Shown here: positions 15,454-24,279 of the stretch, in pieces
How the letters are laid out: each line of letters starts with the position of its first letter
How positions within the stretch are numbered: the stretch's first letter is position 1
NCBI GenBank assembly: GCA_023150915.1
Contig: JAKLKA010000051.1
Coordinates: forward strand, 1 to 42,984
DNA length: 42,984 bases
Source of the DNA: Polyangiaceae bacterium
GTDB taxonomy: Bacteria; Myxococcota_A; Polyangia; Polyangiales; Polyangiaceae
Direction: 5' to 3'
Made by a program: the position numbers and the translations under genes
The notes under the pieces: model-generated
Told to the model about the DNA's origin: nothing
Database searches by the model: none
What the model saw: the letters and a program-made list of their open reading frames with translations, nothing else

Positions 15454-16916
15454 GTGTGACCGACCTCCACCTTGCGGAAACGCCCGGGTGGCGCGCCGTG
15501 AGCCACCGCCATGGACTGGATGGGATCCCCTTTGCCGCACAGCATGAGCCCCCAGATGCGGGCCTCTTCCGGGCCGCAGATCGCGTCGCAGCTCTGCCAG
15601 AAGCGTGGGGTCATGCCGGTGTAGCGCGCGTCGCGAAGCAAGCGCACGCGCTTGCCGCGCTTGATCTCCCACGCCAGCTCGCACGAAAACTGGAAGTTGA
15701 GGCGCAGGTCGTCGATGCTCCAGCTCTGGTTGACGTCGAACAAGATCCCGTCGGCGGTGTCGGCCACCAGATCTTCCAGCGAGCCTGCCCGCGGTTCGAG
15801 CGACACGTTGACCATCCGGATCATCGGCACGCGGTTCCAGCCGTCGGCTCGCACCGTGGCGGTGGACTCGCGCCCCAGCGCTGCCGCCGTCTCGCGCGAC
15901 GACAGGTAGTCGACGAAGACGCCGCGGTCGACCAGCGGCGCCTTCCGCGCCGGTGAGCCCTCGTCGTCCCAGCCGAAGGTGCCGAGCCCGGTGGGCGCGA
16001 TCGAGTCGGCGGTGAGCGTGACGATCTCGGAGCCGTAGCGCAGCTTGCCCAGATCTTCGGGCTGCAAGAACGAGCCCCCCGCCAGCGAGATCTCGGCGCC
16101 CAGCGCCCGGTCGAGCTCGGTGGGGTGCCCGCACGACTCGTGGATCTGCAGCGCCATCTGGTTGCTGCCGAGCAGCACGTCACGCACGCCTTCCGGGCAC
16201 TGCTCGGCGCCCAGCAGCTCGATGGCCTCGCTGCGGACGCGCGGAGCCGCCGCCATGAGCCCGGTGCGCGCCACGATCTCGTACCCGCCTTGCTGGCCCT
16301 CCGAACCGGGGAAACCGGGGAACGAGCGCCGCTGCATGCGGCCGTCGCTGCCGACCGCGATCGCGCTCAGGCCGACCCCGCCATAGATCAGGCGTTGTGA
16401 CACGTTGGTGCCCTCGCTGGTCATGAGCAGCTTGTCGACGGCCGTCCAGTGCATCCACGCCTCGGCGCTGTGGATCGGCGCGCCGCCACGTCGAAGCTCG
16501 GCCTCGGGCGTCGCCAGATCGGCAAGCTTGGTCTCGAGCGGCACGGTGAACGGATCGATCTCCAGCGGCGTCGAGTACTCACCGACCTCGCCGCCGCGGG
16601 GCGGAAAGCGCACGGGCTTCTCCGACAGGCGCGCACTGGCCCGGGCGATGGCCACGGCCTCGTCCACCATCCGATGCACGGCGGCCTCGGCGGCGTCGCC
16701 GGTGCAGGCGAACCCCCACGCGCCGCTGGCGATCAGCCGCACCGAAAAGCCGGCGCTCCGCCCGCTCGAGATTCCATCCGGCGCGCCGTCGCGCACCCGC
16801 AGCCGCTCGCTCTGCTCGGAGAGCCAGCGCACCTCGACGTGGGTCACCTGGGCGTGCTGCTCTGCACGCCGAAGCGCGGCGCTGCACAGGTCGCGAGCCT
16901 TCGCCGGGGCTGCCAT
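15450..16916 (-). CDS. tldD: TldD-type zinc metallopeptidase
   Basis: The catalytic half of the TldD/TldE protease (488 aa). The zinc and catalytic site is HESCGH, with His259, Glu260 and His264 in the HExxxH order peculiar to this family; a later Cys in LMLCGKGDP is the likely third ligand. The flanking PTELDRALG and GGSFLQPEDL are family blocks. It forms a two-gene operon with pmbA through a 4-base overlap. There is no SD; TAGACT lies 8 nt before the ATG. The substrate is unknown. The divergent neighbour encodes an exported protease-like protein, but I see no direct functional link. Confidence 0.93.
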   Translation of the reverse strand: MAAPAKARDLCSAALRRAEQHAQVTHVEVRWLSEQSERLRVRDGAPDGISSGRSAGFSVRLIASGAWGFACTGDAAEAAVHRMVDEAVAIARASARLSEKPVRFPPRGGEVGEYSTPLEIDPFTVPLETKLADLATPEAELRRGGAPIHSAEAWMHWTAVDKLLMTSEGTNVSQRLIYGGVGLSAIAVGSDGRMQRRSFPGFPGSEGQQGGYEIVARTGLMAAAPRVRSEAIELLGAEQCPEGVRDVLLGSNQMALQIHESCGHPTELDRALGAEISLAGGSFLQPEDLGKLRYGSEIVTLTADSIAPTGLGTFGWDDEGSPARKAPLVDRGVFVDYLSSRETAAALGRESTATVRADGWNRVPMIRMVNVSLEPRAGSLEDLVADTADGILFDVNQSWSIDDLRLNFQFSCELAWEIKRGKRVRLLRDARYTGMTPRFWQSCDAICGPEEARIWGLMLCGKGDPIQSMAVAHGAPPGRFRKVEVGHT

Positions 16917-16966
16917 GCGCGCGCAGTCTAACCCGCCCGGCTCGGGAATGTGCCACCATCTGGGGC

Positions 16967-17974
16967 ATGAAGGCTCGGGGCGTGTGGGCGGCGCTGCTCG
17001 TGGTGGGCTGCAGCTCGAGCCCGGAAGAGCGCCCGGGTGAGGCGCCGCTCGCGGTCAACGGCGAGGTCGACTCGGCCGAGCAATACCCCATGGTGGTCGG
17101 ACTGGTGACGAAGAAAGGCCAGTACCTGTCCCGCTGCAGTGGCACGCTGGTGGCTCCGAACCTGGTGCTCACTGCGCGCCACTGCATTGCCGACAGCCCC
17201 GGCGGTTTCGTGACCTGCGGCCAGGCGCCGCTGGGTGCGGCCTACCCGCCCGAAAACGTGCTGGTCACGCAGAAGCACGTGCAGACCGACGAGCCGGCGG
17301 ACTACGTGTCGGTGTCGCGCACCGAGCTGGCCCCGGGGGGCGACGACACCTGCGGCTTCGACTTCGCCGCGGTGGTCCTGGTCGGCACCGGCTTCGGCTC
17401 GGGCGCGCCCACCGCTGCGCCGCGCCTGGACTTCCCGGTGGCGCCGGGCGAGCTGGTCACGGCGGTGGGGTACGGCAACACCGGCAGCGGCAGCATCGGC
17501 ACGCGACGCTTCAAGCCGGGCGTGGCGGTGAGCTGTGTCGGTTCGGCCTGCGGCTCGATCCCCGCGGCCGAGAGCGAGTGGGTCAGCGCAGATGATGCGT
17601 TCTGCCAGAACGACTCGGGCGCTGCCGCGCTGGACGCAGAGGGGCGGCTGGTGGGCACGGTGTCGCGCGGCATCAACCCGTGCACCACGCCGGTGCTCGG
17701 TGCGATGCCCGCCTGGAAGGCCTGGCTACAGCAGGTGGGGGCGCAAGCGGCAACCGAGGGCGGCTACGCGCCGCCCGCCTGGGTGACCGGCTCGCCGCCA
17801 CCGCCCGTGGACGCCGGCACCGATGCGCCGCTGCCCGAGCCGACGGTGTCGGCCCGCGATGACGGTGGTGGGTGCGCAGCGAGCGCACGGCGAACACGCG
17901 GGAACCACTGGCTCCTGTCGGCTCTCGGATTTCTATTCCTGGCGTCGAGCCGAGGCAGGCGAAATAGATTGTAA
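16967..17974 (+). CDS. Trypsin-like serine protease, lipoprotein with MYXO-CTERM-like tail
   Basis: A 335-residue exported S1-family protein. The signal ends in a lipobox (LLVVGC, Cys15). The chymotrypsin fold shows the activation-like AVNGEVDSAEQYP and the catalytic triad His72 (LTARHC), Asp132 (CGFDFAAVVL) and Ser217 (QNDSGAA). The usual GDSGGP is weakened to NDSGAA, so activity is plausible but not certain. The C-terminus has a Pro/Asp linker, GGGCAAS, a hydrophobic helix and a basic end (SRGRRNRL), resembling the MYXO-CTERM sorting signal. Carrying both a lipidation signal and this tail is odd. It diverges from tldD across 50 bases. Confidence 0.85.
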   Translation: MKARGVWAALLVVGCSSSPEERPGEAPLAVNGEVDSAEQYPMVVGLVTKKGQYLSRCSGTLVAPNLVLTARHCIADSPGGFVTCGQAPLGAAYPPENVLVTQKHVQTDEPADYVSVSRTELAPGGDDTCGFDFAAVVLVGTGFGSGAPTAAPRLDFPVAPGELVTAVGYGNTGSGSIGTRRFKPGVAVSCVGSACGSIPAAESEWVSADDAFCQNDSGAAALDAEGRLVGTVSRGINPCTTPVLGAMPAWKAWLQQVGAQAATEGGYAPPAWVTGSPPPPVDAGTDAPLPEPTVSARDDGGGCAASARRTRGNHWLLSALGFLFLASSRGRRNRL

Positions 17975-18025
17975 AACACTGTCATCGGGCGGTTTCGTCG
18001 CGCGCCGCCGAGTCAGACTTCTTTC

Positions 18026-19126
18026 ATGACCAGACGCCGTGCCCTCGCACTCGTGCTCGGAATCATCGCGCTCGTTTCGCTGGCCCACCCGCCGCTCTCT
18101 CGCTGGTGGCGCGCTGGGCGCTTGCTCACCGCGCTGGCATCGCCACCCGCCGAGGCGTCGCCGCTGATCGAGACCGACGTCTCGCTCCCCGGCCGCGACG
18201 GCCCGATCCGCGCGCGCCTGTACCAGCGCGCCGACGCGCCTCGCGCACCGGGGCTGGTGGTGGCTCACGGCGTGCACTATCGCGGCATCGACGAGCGCCG
18301 CCTGGTGCCCTTCGCACGCGAGCTGGCGCGGGCGGGCCGCGTGGTGCTCACCCCCGAGCTCCGCGACCTCACCGACTATCGCATCACCTCGCAGGGTGAG
18401 CGGATCATCGCAGACTCGGTGCGCTGGCTCTCGGCTCGCCGCGACGTGGTGACGGAAGAGCGCGTGGGCTTGCTCGGGTTTAGCTTCGCGGGCGGGCTCT
18501 CGCTGGTGGCCGCCAGTCGCTCCGAGCTCCAGGGCAAGCTCTCGTACGTGACCAGCGTCGGTGGCCACCACGATCTGCCTCGGGTGCTCCGCTTCTTGGT
18601 CAGCAATCGGATCGAGACGCCCACGGGCCCGAGCGAGCTCACGGCCCACGAATACGGCTTGGTGGTGGTCGCCTACGGGAACATCGAGCACTTCGTCGAG
18701 CCCGCGGACCAGGTCACCCTGCGCGATGCGCTGCGCCACTGGCTGCACGAGGACCGACCGGCTGCCGTCGCCCGCGCGTCGCAGCGCACCACCGCGTCCG
18801 GCGAGCGCTTGTTCCGCCTGGTCGAGAGCGGGACCCTGAGGGAGCTGGGCCCCGACCTGTTGCGCCTGCTCGACTCGAAGAAGGTCCAGCTGGGGGAGCT
18901 GTCTCCGGCCGGTCGGCTCGATCAGATCGATGCGCCGGTCTACCTGCTGCACGGCTCCGGCGACTCGGTGATTCCGCCCAGCGAAGCCGAGTGGGCCGAT
19001 CGCGAGCTGAACGGCGCGCCCCACCAGGCGTTGGTCTCACCCCTGCTCGAGCACGTCGAGGTGGACCACGAAGGCGGCCTGGCGCAGCGCTTGGCCCTGG
19101 TCGACCTGATGGCGAAGATGCTCTAA
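18026..19126 (+). CDS. Membrane-anchored or exported alpha/beta hydrolase
   Basis: The 366-residue protein starts with a basic, hydrophobic segment (RRRALALVLGIIALVSLA), either a signal peptide or an anchor. The alpha/beta-hydrolase core has APGLVVAHGVHYRG (oxyanion-side strand), nucleophile Ser153 in LGFSFAGG, Asp313 in YLLHGSGDSVIP and His348 in VEVDHEG, a complete triad. The likely reaction is ester or peptide hydrolysis with unknown substrate. There is no SD; CAGACT lies 6 nt before the ATG. The acetyltransferase gene starts 14 nt after its stop and is probably co-transcribed. Confidence 0.82.
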   Translation: MTRRRALALVLGIIALVSLAHPPLSRWWRAGRLLTALASPPAEASPLIETDVSLPGRDGPIRARLYQRADAPRAPGLVVAHGVHYRGIDERRLVPFARELARAGRVVLTPELRDLTDYRITSQGERIIADSVRWLSARRDVVTEERVGLLGFSFAGGLSLVAASRSELQGKLSYVTSVGGHHDLPRVLRFLVSNRIETPTGPSELTAHEYGLVVVAYGNIEHFVEPADQVTLRDALRHWLHEDRPAAVARASQRTTASGERLFRLVESGTLRELGPDLLRLLDSKKVQLGELSPAGRLDQIDAPVYLLHGSGDSVIPPSEAEWADRELNGAPHQALVSPLLEHVEVDHEGGLAQRLALVDLMAKML

Positions 19127-19140
19127 TTGCCGCCCTGCTG

Positions 19141-19746
19141 ATGAACGCCGACGAACCGTCGCCGGTGCGGCTCGAGACCGAGCGCGTGCTGCTCACCTTG
19201 CTTCCGCCGTCGGCTGCGCCGAGGCTGGTGGCCTACTTCCACGAGAACCGCGAGCACCTGGCGCCCTGGTCCCCGCCCAAGCCGCCGGGGTCACACAGCG
19301 AAGACTATTGGCGCTGGCGGCTCGAAGAGAACCGCGCCGAGTACCTGGCCGATCGCTCCTGTCGCTTGCAGCTGCTCGACGCCCAGAAGCCCGACGGCCC
19401 GGTGCTCGGTCACATCAGCTTCACCGAGGTGGTGCGCGGCCCGCTGCAAGCCTGCAACCTGGGCTACAACATCGACCATCGCTTCGAGGGGCGCGGGCTG
19501 ATGCGCGAGGGGCTCCTCGCCGCCATCGACTTTGCCTTCGGGCGACTCGGGCTGCACCGCCTGAGCGCCAACTACATGCCGATCAACGATCGCTCGGGCA
19601 GGCTCTTGCGCAGCCTGGGGTTTTGTGTCGAGGGCTACGCTCGCGACTACTTGTTCATCGCCGGCGCGTGGCGCGATCACGTGCTGACGGCGCTGTACAA
19701 CCCAGATCCGTCGCCGCCGGGGGCGCGGCCCGAGGCTAACGGCTGA
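19141..19746 (+). CDS. GNAT acetyltransferase, RimJ/RimL-like
   Basis: A 201-residue GNAT protein that should transfer an acetyl group from acetyl-CoA to an amine, in RimJ/RimL relatives the N-terminus of a ribosomal protein. Family marks are LETERVLLTLL at the start, NREHLAPWSPP, LGYNIDHRFEGRGLMREGL (the acetyl-CoA-binding loop is RFEGRG), and the C-terminal LHRLSANYMPINDRSGRLL with SLGFCVEGYARDY. ATG 19141 is preferred although no SD is visible; it follows the hydrolase gene closely. Its last 11 bases overlap the end of the convergent metalloprotease gene. The substrate is not proven, so no gene symbol is given. Confidence 0.88.
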   Translation: MNADEPSPVRLETERVLLTLLPPSAAPRLVAYFHENREHLAPWSPPKPPGSHSEDYWRWRLEENRAEYLADRSCRLQLLDAQKPDGPVLGHISFTEVVRGPLQACNLGYNIDHRFEGRGLMREGLLAAIDFAFGRLGLHRLSANYMPINDRSGRLLRSLGFCVEGYARDYLFIAGAWRDHVLTALYNPDPSPPGARPEANG

Positions 19747-22066
19747 GCTTCCGACGGCGTCGCACCAGCGCGATCGCGCCGGCGAGCAGGCCACCCGACA
19801 ACCACGCGCCGGGCCCACCGGGTACGCTGCTGCAGCCCCACGCCGACTCGATGGCTTGGTCGTAGCCCGGGTCGTCGGCGGCCGCGCCGCCGGTGCCGCC
19901 GCTGCCGCCGCTGCCGCCGAAACCACCGAAGCCGCCGCTGGCGCCGAAGCCGCCCATGCCCCCGGTGCCCCCGGTGGCAGCGGATTTCTGCGTCACCTCC
20001 AGCGAGGTGAAGAGCCCCATCTCGTCGCCCTTGTTGACGATCATCAGGTAAGCGTCGGTGGCGCCCGCGGGCACGTCGATGTTCACGTAGTCCCCGACGG
20101 AAGTCTCGGTGTCGACCAAGGCGCTGGCGTTCGAGCTGACGCCGGTGCTGTAGTCGAAGACGATCGGGTCGCTCGCGAACCGCACCAGCACCGCCGGAGT
20201 GTACGGATCGGCCTCTGGCCCCAGCTGATACTGGCCGCCGAGCGGATAGTTCTGCCAGTCGACGCGCAGCTTCTCGGTGTCGGGCTTCAGGGCCACGTGG
20301 ACCTGCAAGAGGCCCGGGGCGTAGCTCTCGGTCTGCTCGAAGCCCACGTACGGCTTGCCGGGCGAGTAGAAGCCGTGGGCGATCTTCCAATGCGCGCTCT
20401 GCAGCGCCTTGCCCTTGTACTCGAGCACCCGCTGGCACACCGGCAGAACGCCGCGCTTCTCGAATTCTGCCTTCAGCGCCGCCGCCACGGTCTTGCCCAA
20501 GGTCGACGCCTCGACGGTGGCGCGCATGAGCTCGGCCAGGTCTTCATAGCCGACCTCACCCGTCGGCGCGCCGATCAGCGCGGTGACCAGCGCCGTGTCG
20601 AAGGTGTTGCGATCGCCCTCGGGCAGTGCCTGGCGTACGCTCCACAGCGCGCCCGAGAACAGCGTCGAGTCGACGTGCACCTCGCCCGCCAGGCTCTTCG
20701 GGCAGGTGTCGGCGTTGTCCAGATCGCGGATCACGTCGCCGCCATAGCCGTAAGACGTGTTCTTGGCTGCGTACTCGCCCAGCTTGCCGTCACCCGTCAG
20801 CGCGCTCGAGAAGTAGTCGGCCAGGCCCTCGTTCATCGCGCCCGGAGCAGGTGTCGCCCCTTGCTCGTCGGCCTGCCAATAGGGCGCAAAGTCGATGGTG
20901 CGGTCGGTCAGTGCGTGGCCGAGCTCGTGGTAGACCACGTCGCCGTCGTAGGCGAAGTCGGCGTTGCTGCCCTGGCCGAAGAACAGGCCCCCTTCCACGT
21001 TCTCGAACATGCCGGGGTAGGGGGTCTCGGGGCTGAAGAACGCGTTGTCATAGGGCTCGAGCGGCAGCGCGGTGTTCTTCATCGCCGACACGTTGCCGGT
21101 CGACCAGCCCTGCGGGAAGCGCAGGTTCGCCACTGCCGTCAGTGGCTTGATGTCCAGCTCGGGCATGCCCAGCGTCTGGTAGAACGCGTAGGCCTTGGCG
21201 GTGTGAAAGTAGAGGCTGAGCTCGGCGAAATCGTCCTCGGCGGCGGTGTCGCTGGCGTACTTCTGGGGAAAGTCGCCGTTGCCGTCGGCCGCCGCCTTGG
21301 GGAGCAGCTCGCACATGTGGACGCCCCACTTGCCCACCAGCTTCTGCGTGTCCACGCAGGTCACCGCGCGGATCTTCGGGTCTTCCAGCTTGGTGGCGCC
21401 GGGCGCCAGCGTGCTCAGCTTCACGCTGACCGGCGTCGGCGTCGACACGGGGTTCTCTTCGTAGACGGTGGCGGCCCGGTCGAAGCGCGTGGCGTCGTAC
21501 GCCAGCACCAAGCGCCCGCTGTGCGCATCGATCAGGGCCACGGGCGAGCGCGGCGTGCCGGGAACCAGCCCGCGGTAGAGCACCCAGACCAAGCGCGCGG
21601 CGCCGAAGCGGTCGAACCAGGCGAGGCGAGCGTCACCGGCGGTGAACCCGGCGCCGCGGGCGCTTCCGTTGGCGCGCTCGGCGGCCAGGCTGGGGGTGAG
21701 CGAGGGCACGTCGCTGGTGGCGAAGTGCTCTGCCAGGCGTGCCGCCGCGAACTCGGTCGGGTTGCCCTTGGCGTCGAGCAGCACGCTGGCACCGCGCGAC
21801 AGCACCGGGATGCCGTGGTGCCGCTGGGCGAACCGCACCATCGTCTGCCCCCCGGGCAACGATTGGGTGCGCGTGTGAGTCAGCTCGAGCTTCGCGCTCG
21901 CGGGTGCGCGCGCGCCGAGCACCTGGCGGGCCTGCGCCACGCGGCTCGCAGCCCGCGTCGCCACGGGAGAGTCCGGCAGCACCAGGCGCGGCGCAGCGAC
22001 CGCGGCGGTGGAGGTGAGCAGCACGGCAAGCAGTGGGTAGAGGTAGGCCGAACGGGGCGTACGCAC
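19736..22066 (-). CDS. Secreted M4-like zinc metalloprotease with MYXO-CTERM-like tail
   Basis: The start is GTG 22066, preceded by AGGAGG at 22071-22076; it yields a signal peptide (YLLPLL-like core ending in AAVAAPR). The 776-residue protein has an FTP-like propeptide (RFAQRHHGIPVLSRGASV), then the catalytic domain with the zinc motif HELGH (His380, Glu381, His384) and a downstream Glu in MNEGLADYFS, the usual third ligand of M4/M36-type proteases. A beta-rich C-terminal part follows, then a Gly-rich linker (GGTGGMGGFG repeats) and a short Cys-hydrophobic helix-RRRRK end, as in MYXO-CTERM proteins. Likely role: extracellular protein digestion. The frame upstream of 22066 is a shadow. Confidence 0.9.
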   Translation of the reverse strand: MRTPRSAYLYPLLAVLLTSTAAVAAPRLVLPDSPVATRAASRVAQARQVLGARAPASAKLELTHTRTQSLPGGQTMVRFAQRHHGIPVLSRGASVLLDAKGNPTEFAAARLAEHFATSDVPSLTPSLAAERANGSARGAGFTAGDARLAWFDRFGAARLVWVLYRGLVPGTPRSPVALIDAHSGRLVLAYDATRFDRAATVYEENPVSTPTPVSVKLSTLAPGATKLEDPKIRAVTCVDTQKLVGKWGVHMCELLPKAAADGNGDFPQKYASDTAAEDDFAELSLYFHTAKAYAFYQTLGMPELDIKPLTAVANLRFPQGWSTGNVSAMKNTALPLEPYDNAFFSPETPYPGMFENVEGGLFFGQGSNADFAYDGDVVYHELGHALTDRTIDFAPYWQADEQGATPAPGAMNEGLADYFSSALTGDGKLGEYAAKNTSYGYGGDVIRDLDNADTCPKSLAGEVHVDSTLFSGALWSVRQALPEGDRNTFDTALVTALIGAPTGEVGYEDLAELMRATVEASTLGKTVAAALKAEFEKRGVLPVCQRVLEYKGKALQSAHWKIAHGFYSPGKPYVGFEQTESYAPGLLQVHVALKPDTEKLRVDWQNYPLGGQYQLGPEADPYTPAVLVRFASDPIVFDYSTGVSSNASALVDTETSVGDYVNIDVPAGATDAYLMIVNKGDEMGLFTSLEVTQKSAATGGTGGMGGFGASGGFGGFGGSGGSGGTGGAAADDPGYDQAIESAWGCSSVPGGPGAWLSGGLLAGAIALVRRRRKLSR

Positions 22067-22325
22067 ATCGCCTCCTAAAGGGTCCGCGGTGGGGACGCGA
22101 TCCTTGGCAGTGGGTCGCGGCCCGCGCAAGCCCCGGGCGTTTTCCGGGCTTTTGCAGCCACCGGGGGGGCGCCCGAAAGTTTTTTGGAACCCGGGGGCCT
22201 CTGCCCCTGTCAATCCCGGCAAGAACGCGACGCTGAGCGCCAGAGAGGCGGCCCTCCCACGCTGTTGTGGGACGAAGCCCCGCCGAGTTGGCCAGGCGTC
22301 CAAATCACGAGGTGTGAAGTCCATC
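22067..22325. promoter_or_regulatory. Divergent promoter region between metalloprotease and AgmX-like genes
   Basis: 259 bases between divergent start codons. On the minus side AGGAGG (22071-22076) is the SD for the protease. On the plus side a GGAAC (22186-22190) followed after 17 bases by TGTC (22208-22211) resembles an ECF-sigma promoter, and GAGGTG sits about 11 bases before ATG 22326. The ECF assignment is speculative. Confidence 0.35.
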
Positions 22326-23861
22326 ATGGCCCAGTCCAATTCCGTCAATCCGTTCCTCTCGACCTTGACCAACTTCGACGCGCGCGCCGCGTTCGGGCTC
22401 GAGCGGGCACCGGTGGCACAGGACGACGCGCCGATGGGCTATGCGCTGGTGAAGAGTGGTCCGGCGGTGGCCGCCGAAGAGTGCGAGAACGTCGCGGCCC
22501 GCGCGGTCGAAGTCACCGTGCTCTGGGGCAACAACATCATCCACGTGGTGCACCTCGACCCGCCGCGGGCCTTTGCCGTGGGTGAGCGCGCGAGCCAGGT
22601 CACCCTGCCGAGCGAGAAGCTGGGCACCGACCGCCTCGAGATCGTCAGCATGCTGGGCGGCGAGCCTTGCGTGACCGTTCCGGCGGGTGCCACGGCGCGG
22701 GTCCAGAAGCCCAGCGGCAGCGAAACGGTCGCCGCCGGCAACACCATTCCCCTCTCGCTCGGTGCGCGCATCGACCTGACCTTCGGCGACCTCTCGGTCC
22801 AGGTCTCGGGCGTTCACCCCGGCAAGCGCAGCAAGCGCGCCTACTTCGCCGACGACGACAGCTCGGCGGCTGGGTTCTTCGCGCTGTCGGCGGGCATCGC
22901 CGCGGCCTTCGTGGGGGCGATGGCCTTCTTCGTCCCGGCCATGGGCCTGACCGACGACGAGAGCAACGAGAGCGACCGCCTGGTGATGATCCAGCAGTAC
23001 TTGTCGGCCAGCGCCGAGCGCAACCGCGAGCTGGACGAGAAGACGGCGGAGAATGCCGACAGCGAGAAGGGCGGCGGCGAGCGCGCCGAGGCAGCCCGCG
23101 GCGACTCGGGTGCGCTGGGCAAGCCCACCGCCAAGCTGGTGAACAAGCGCGCCGGCGTGGCCGGCCCGAAGGACAACCTGGACCCGCGCATGGCGCGCGA
23201 GCAAGCCCTGGCCGAGGCCCGCAGCATCGGCATGATCGGCCTGCTCAACTCGGTCAACGGCGGCGACCCGAACGCCCCGACCTCGCCCTTCGGGCGCGAC
23301 TCGTCCCTTGGCACCGACGACAAGAGCGCGCAGGGCAACATGTGGGGTGACGACATCGGCGAGTCGTGGGGCTCGAACGGCCTGGGCCTGACCGGCATCG
23401 GCGAGGGCAGCGGCGGCAAGGGCGAAGGCATCGGCATCGGTGGCATCGGGACCTGCGGCGGCACGATCTGCTCTGGTCTGGAAGGTGGCTTCGGCCGCTC
23501 GCTGGGTCGGAACGCCCCGGGTCACCAGACGCGCGCTCCGCGCATCGCGATTCAACCCGCGAGCGTCTCGGGTCACCTGCCCGGAGAGGTCGTGCAGCGC
23601 ATCGTCCGCCAGAACTACGGCCGCTTCCGCATGTGTTACGAGCAGGGTCTGAACAAGAACCCGAACCTGCAAGGTCGCGTGTCGGTTCGCTTCGTGATTG
23701 GACGTGACGGCGCCGTGAGCAACGTCGCGAACGGCGGAAGCGATCTGCCCGACAGCGGGGTCGTGAGCTGCGTGATCGGCGCGTACTACGGCCTCTCGTT
23801 CCCGGCCCCCGAGAACGGCATCGTCACCGTGAGCTACCCGATCATGTTCACGCCTGGCTGA
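22326..23861 (+). CDS. AgmX/PglI-like protein with C-terminal TonB-like domain
   Basis: The 511-residue protein has an N-terminal beta-rich cytoplasmic domain (about 40-165), one membrane helix (about 181-205, AGFFALSAGIAAAFVGAMAF), a charged coiled-coil-like stretch, a long Gly-rich section (GGKGEGIGIGGIGTCGG) and a C-terminal domain from about 410. That domain has GHLPGEVVQRIVRQNYGRF and MCYEQGLNKNPNLQGRV, the AgmX/PglI C-terminal (TonB-like) signature. Relatives take part in gliding motility and envelope-spanning complexes in myxobacteria. The two Cys in CGGTICSG and the Cys in FRMCYE are conserved-looking. It is followed by a strong intrinsic terminator, so it is probably monocistronic. 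Confidence 0.85.
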   Translation: MAQSNSVNPFLSTLTNFDARAAFGLERAPVAQDDAPMGYALVKSGPAVAAEECENVAARAVEVTVLWGNNIIHVVHLDPPRAFAVGERASQVTLPSEKLGTDRLEIVSMLGGEPCVTVPAGATARVQKPSGSETVAAGNTIPLSLGARIDLTFGDLSVQVSGVHPGKRSKRAYFADDDSSAAGFFALSAGIAAAFVGAMAFFVPAMGLTDDESNESDRLVMIQQYLSASAERNRELDEKTAENADSEKGGGERAEAARGDSGALGKPTAKLVNKRAGVAGPKDNLDPRMAREQALAEARSIGMIGLLNSVNGGDPNAPTSPFGRDSSLGTDDKSAQGNMWGDDIGESWGSNGLGLTGIGEGSGGKGEGIGIGGIGTCGGTICSGLEGGFGRSLGRNAPGHQTRAPRIAIQPASVSGHLPGEVVQRIVRQNYGRFRMCYEQGLNKNPNLQGRVSVRFVIGRDGAVSNVANGGSDLPDSGVVSCVIGAYYGLSFPAPENGIVTVSYPIMFTPG

Positions 23862-23896
23862 TCGCCACCCGCATCGAACCCCGGTTCGGCCAGGCA

Positions 23897-23926
23897 GGGC
23901 CGCGTCGCAAGACGCGGCCCTTTTTC
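23897..23926 (+). terminator. Intrinsic terminator
   Basis: A perfect 10-bp stem (GGGCCGCGTC with its complement) closed by a GCAA tetraloop, followed by TTTTT at 23921-23925, 36 bases after the AgmX-like stop. It is the only classical terminator with a T-tract I found in the window. Confidence 0.93.
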
Positions 23927-23927
23927 T

Positions 23928-24269
23928 TCACAGCCGCTGGCCCGACAGCGTGCACTTGCCCGCATCCGACGTGCACTCGCCCGCCAGGGTGTCCCCCGCA
24001 ATGGCCAAGCTGCACTTCAGATCGCCTTCGAAGGTGACTTCCTTACCCGATACCTTCCCCTGGCTGGTGCCGCTCACGCCCAGCACCTTGCAGGCGAAGA
24101 CGGCATCGCAGCCGGTCTGCGCGATGTCGCAGCCTTGAACCAGGCACCCCTTCAGGTCCCACTTTCCCGAGAGGTTCTCGCAAGCGCCCGCATCGTCGTC
24201 GGGGGAGACGGTGGTCGAGCTCGAGCTGCACGCAGCGAGCAAGAAGAGCCCGGCCAGAAAGAGGCGCAT
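23928..24269 (-). CDS. Small cysteine-rich lipoprotein
   Basis: A 113-residue lipoprotein with a textbook signal (LFLLAACSSSS, Cys14) and a compact Cys-rich domain with at least eight further Cys (ACENLSGKWDLKGC, GCDIAQTGCDAVFAC, LKCSLAI, GECTSDAGKC). GKWDLKGC with beta strands suggests a small lipocalin-like or META-like fold stabilised by disulphides, but I recognise no family. GAGGTG 5-6 nt before the ATG serves as SD. The -10-like TACGCT is 12 nt upstream. It is convergent with the AgmX-like gene across the terminator and lies 10 nt after the NlpC-like gene, with which it may be co-transcribed. Confidence 0.82.
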   Translation of the reverse strand: MRLFLAGLFLLAACSSSSTTVSPDDDAGACENLSGKWDLKGCLVQGCDIAQTGCDAVFACKVLGVSGTSQGKVSGKEVTFEGDLKCSLAIAGDTLAGECTSDAGKCTLSGQRL

Positions 24270-24279
24270 GCCATCACCT

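Noticed and set aside
19856-22078. 740-codon plus-strand frame opposite the metalloprotease
   Set aside because: A shadow frame of a GC-rich gene (Val/Arg/Gly/His-biased); the minus strand has signal peptide, HELGH and C-terminal sorting tail.
22128-22152. Hairpin AAGCCC...GGGCTT followed by TTT
   Set aside because: The stem has a bulge, the T-run is short and it lies upstream of both divergent genes, so a terminator role makes little sense.
22186-22211. ECF-sigma-like GGAAC-N17-TGTC upstream of the AgmX-like gene
   Set aside because: Kept only as a note in the regulatory feature; a single short match in GC-rich DNA is not enough to claim an ECF regulon.
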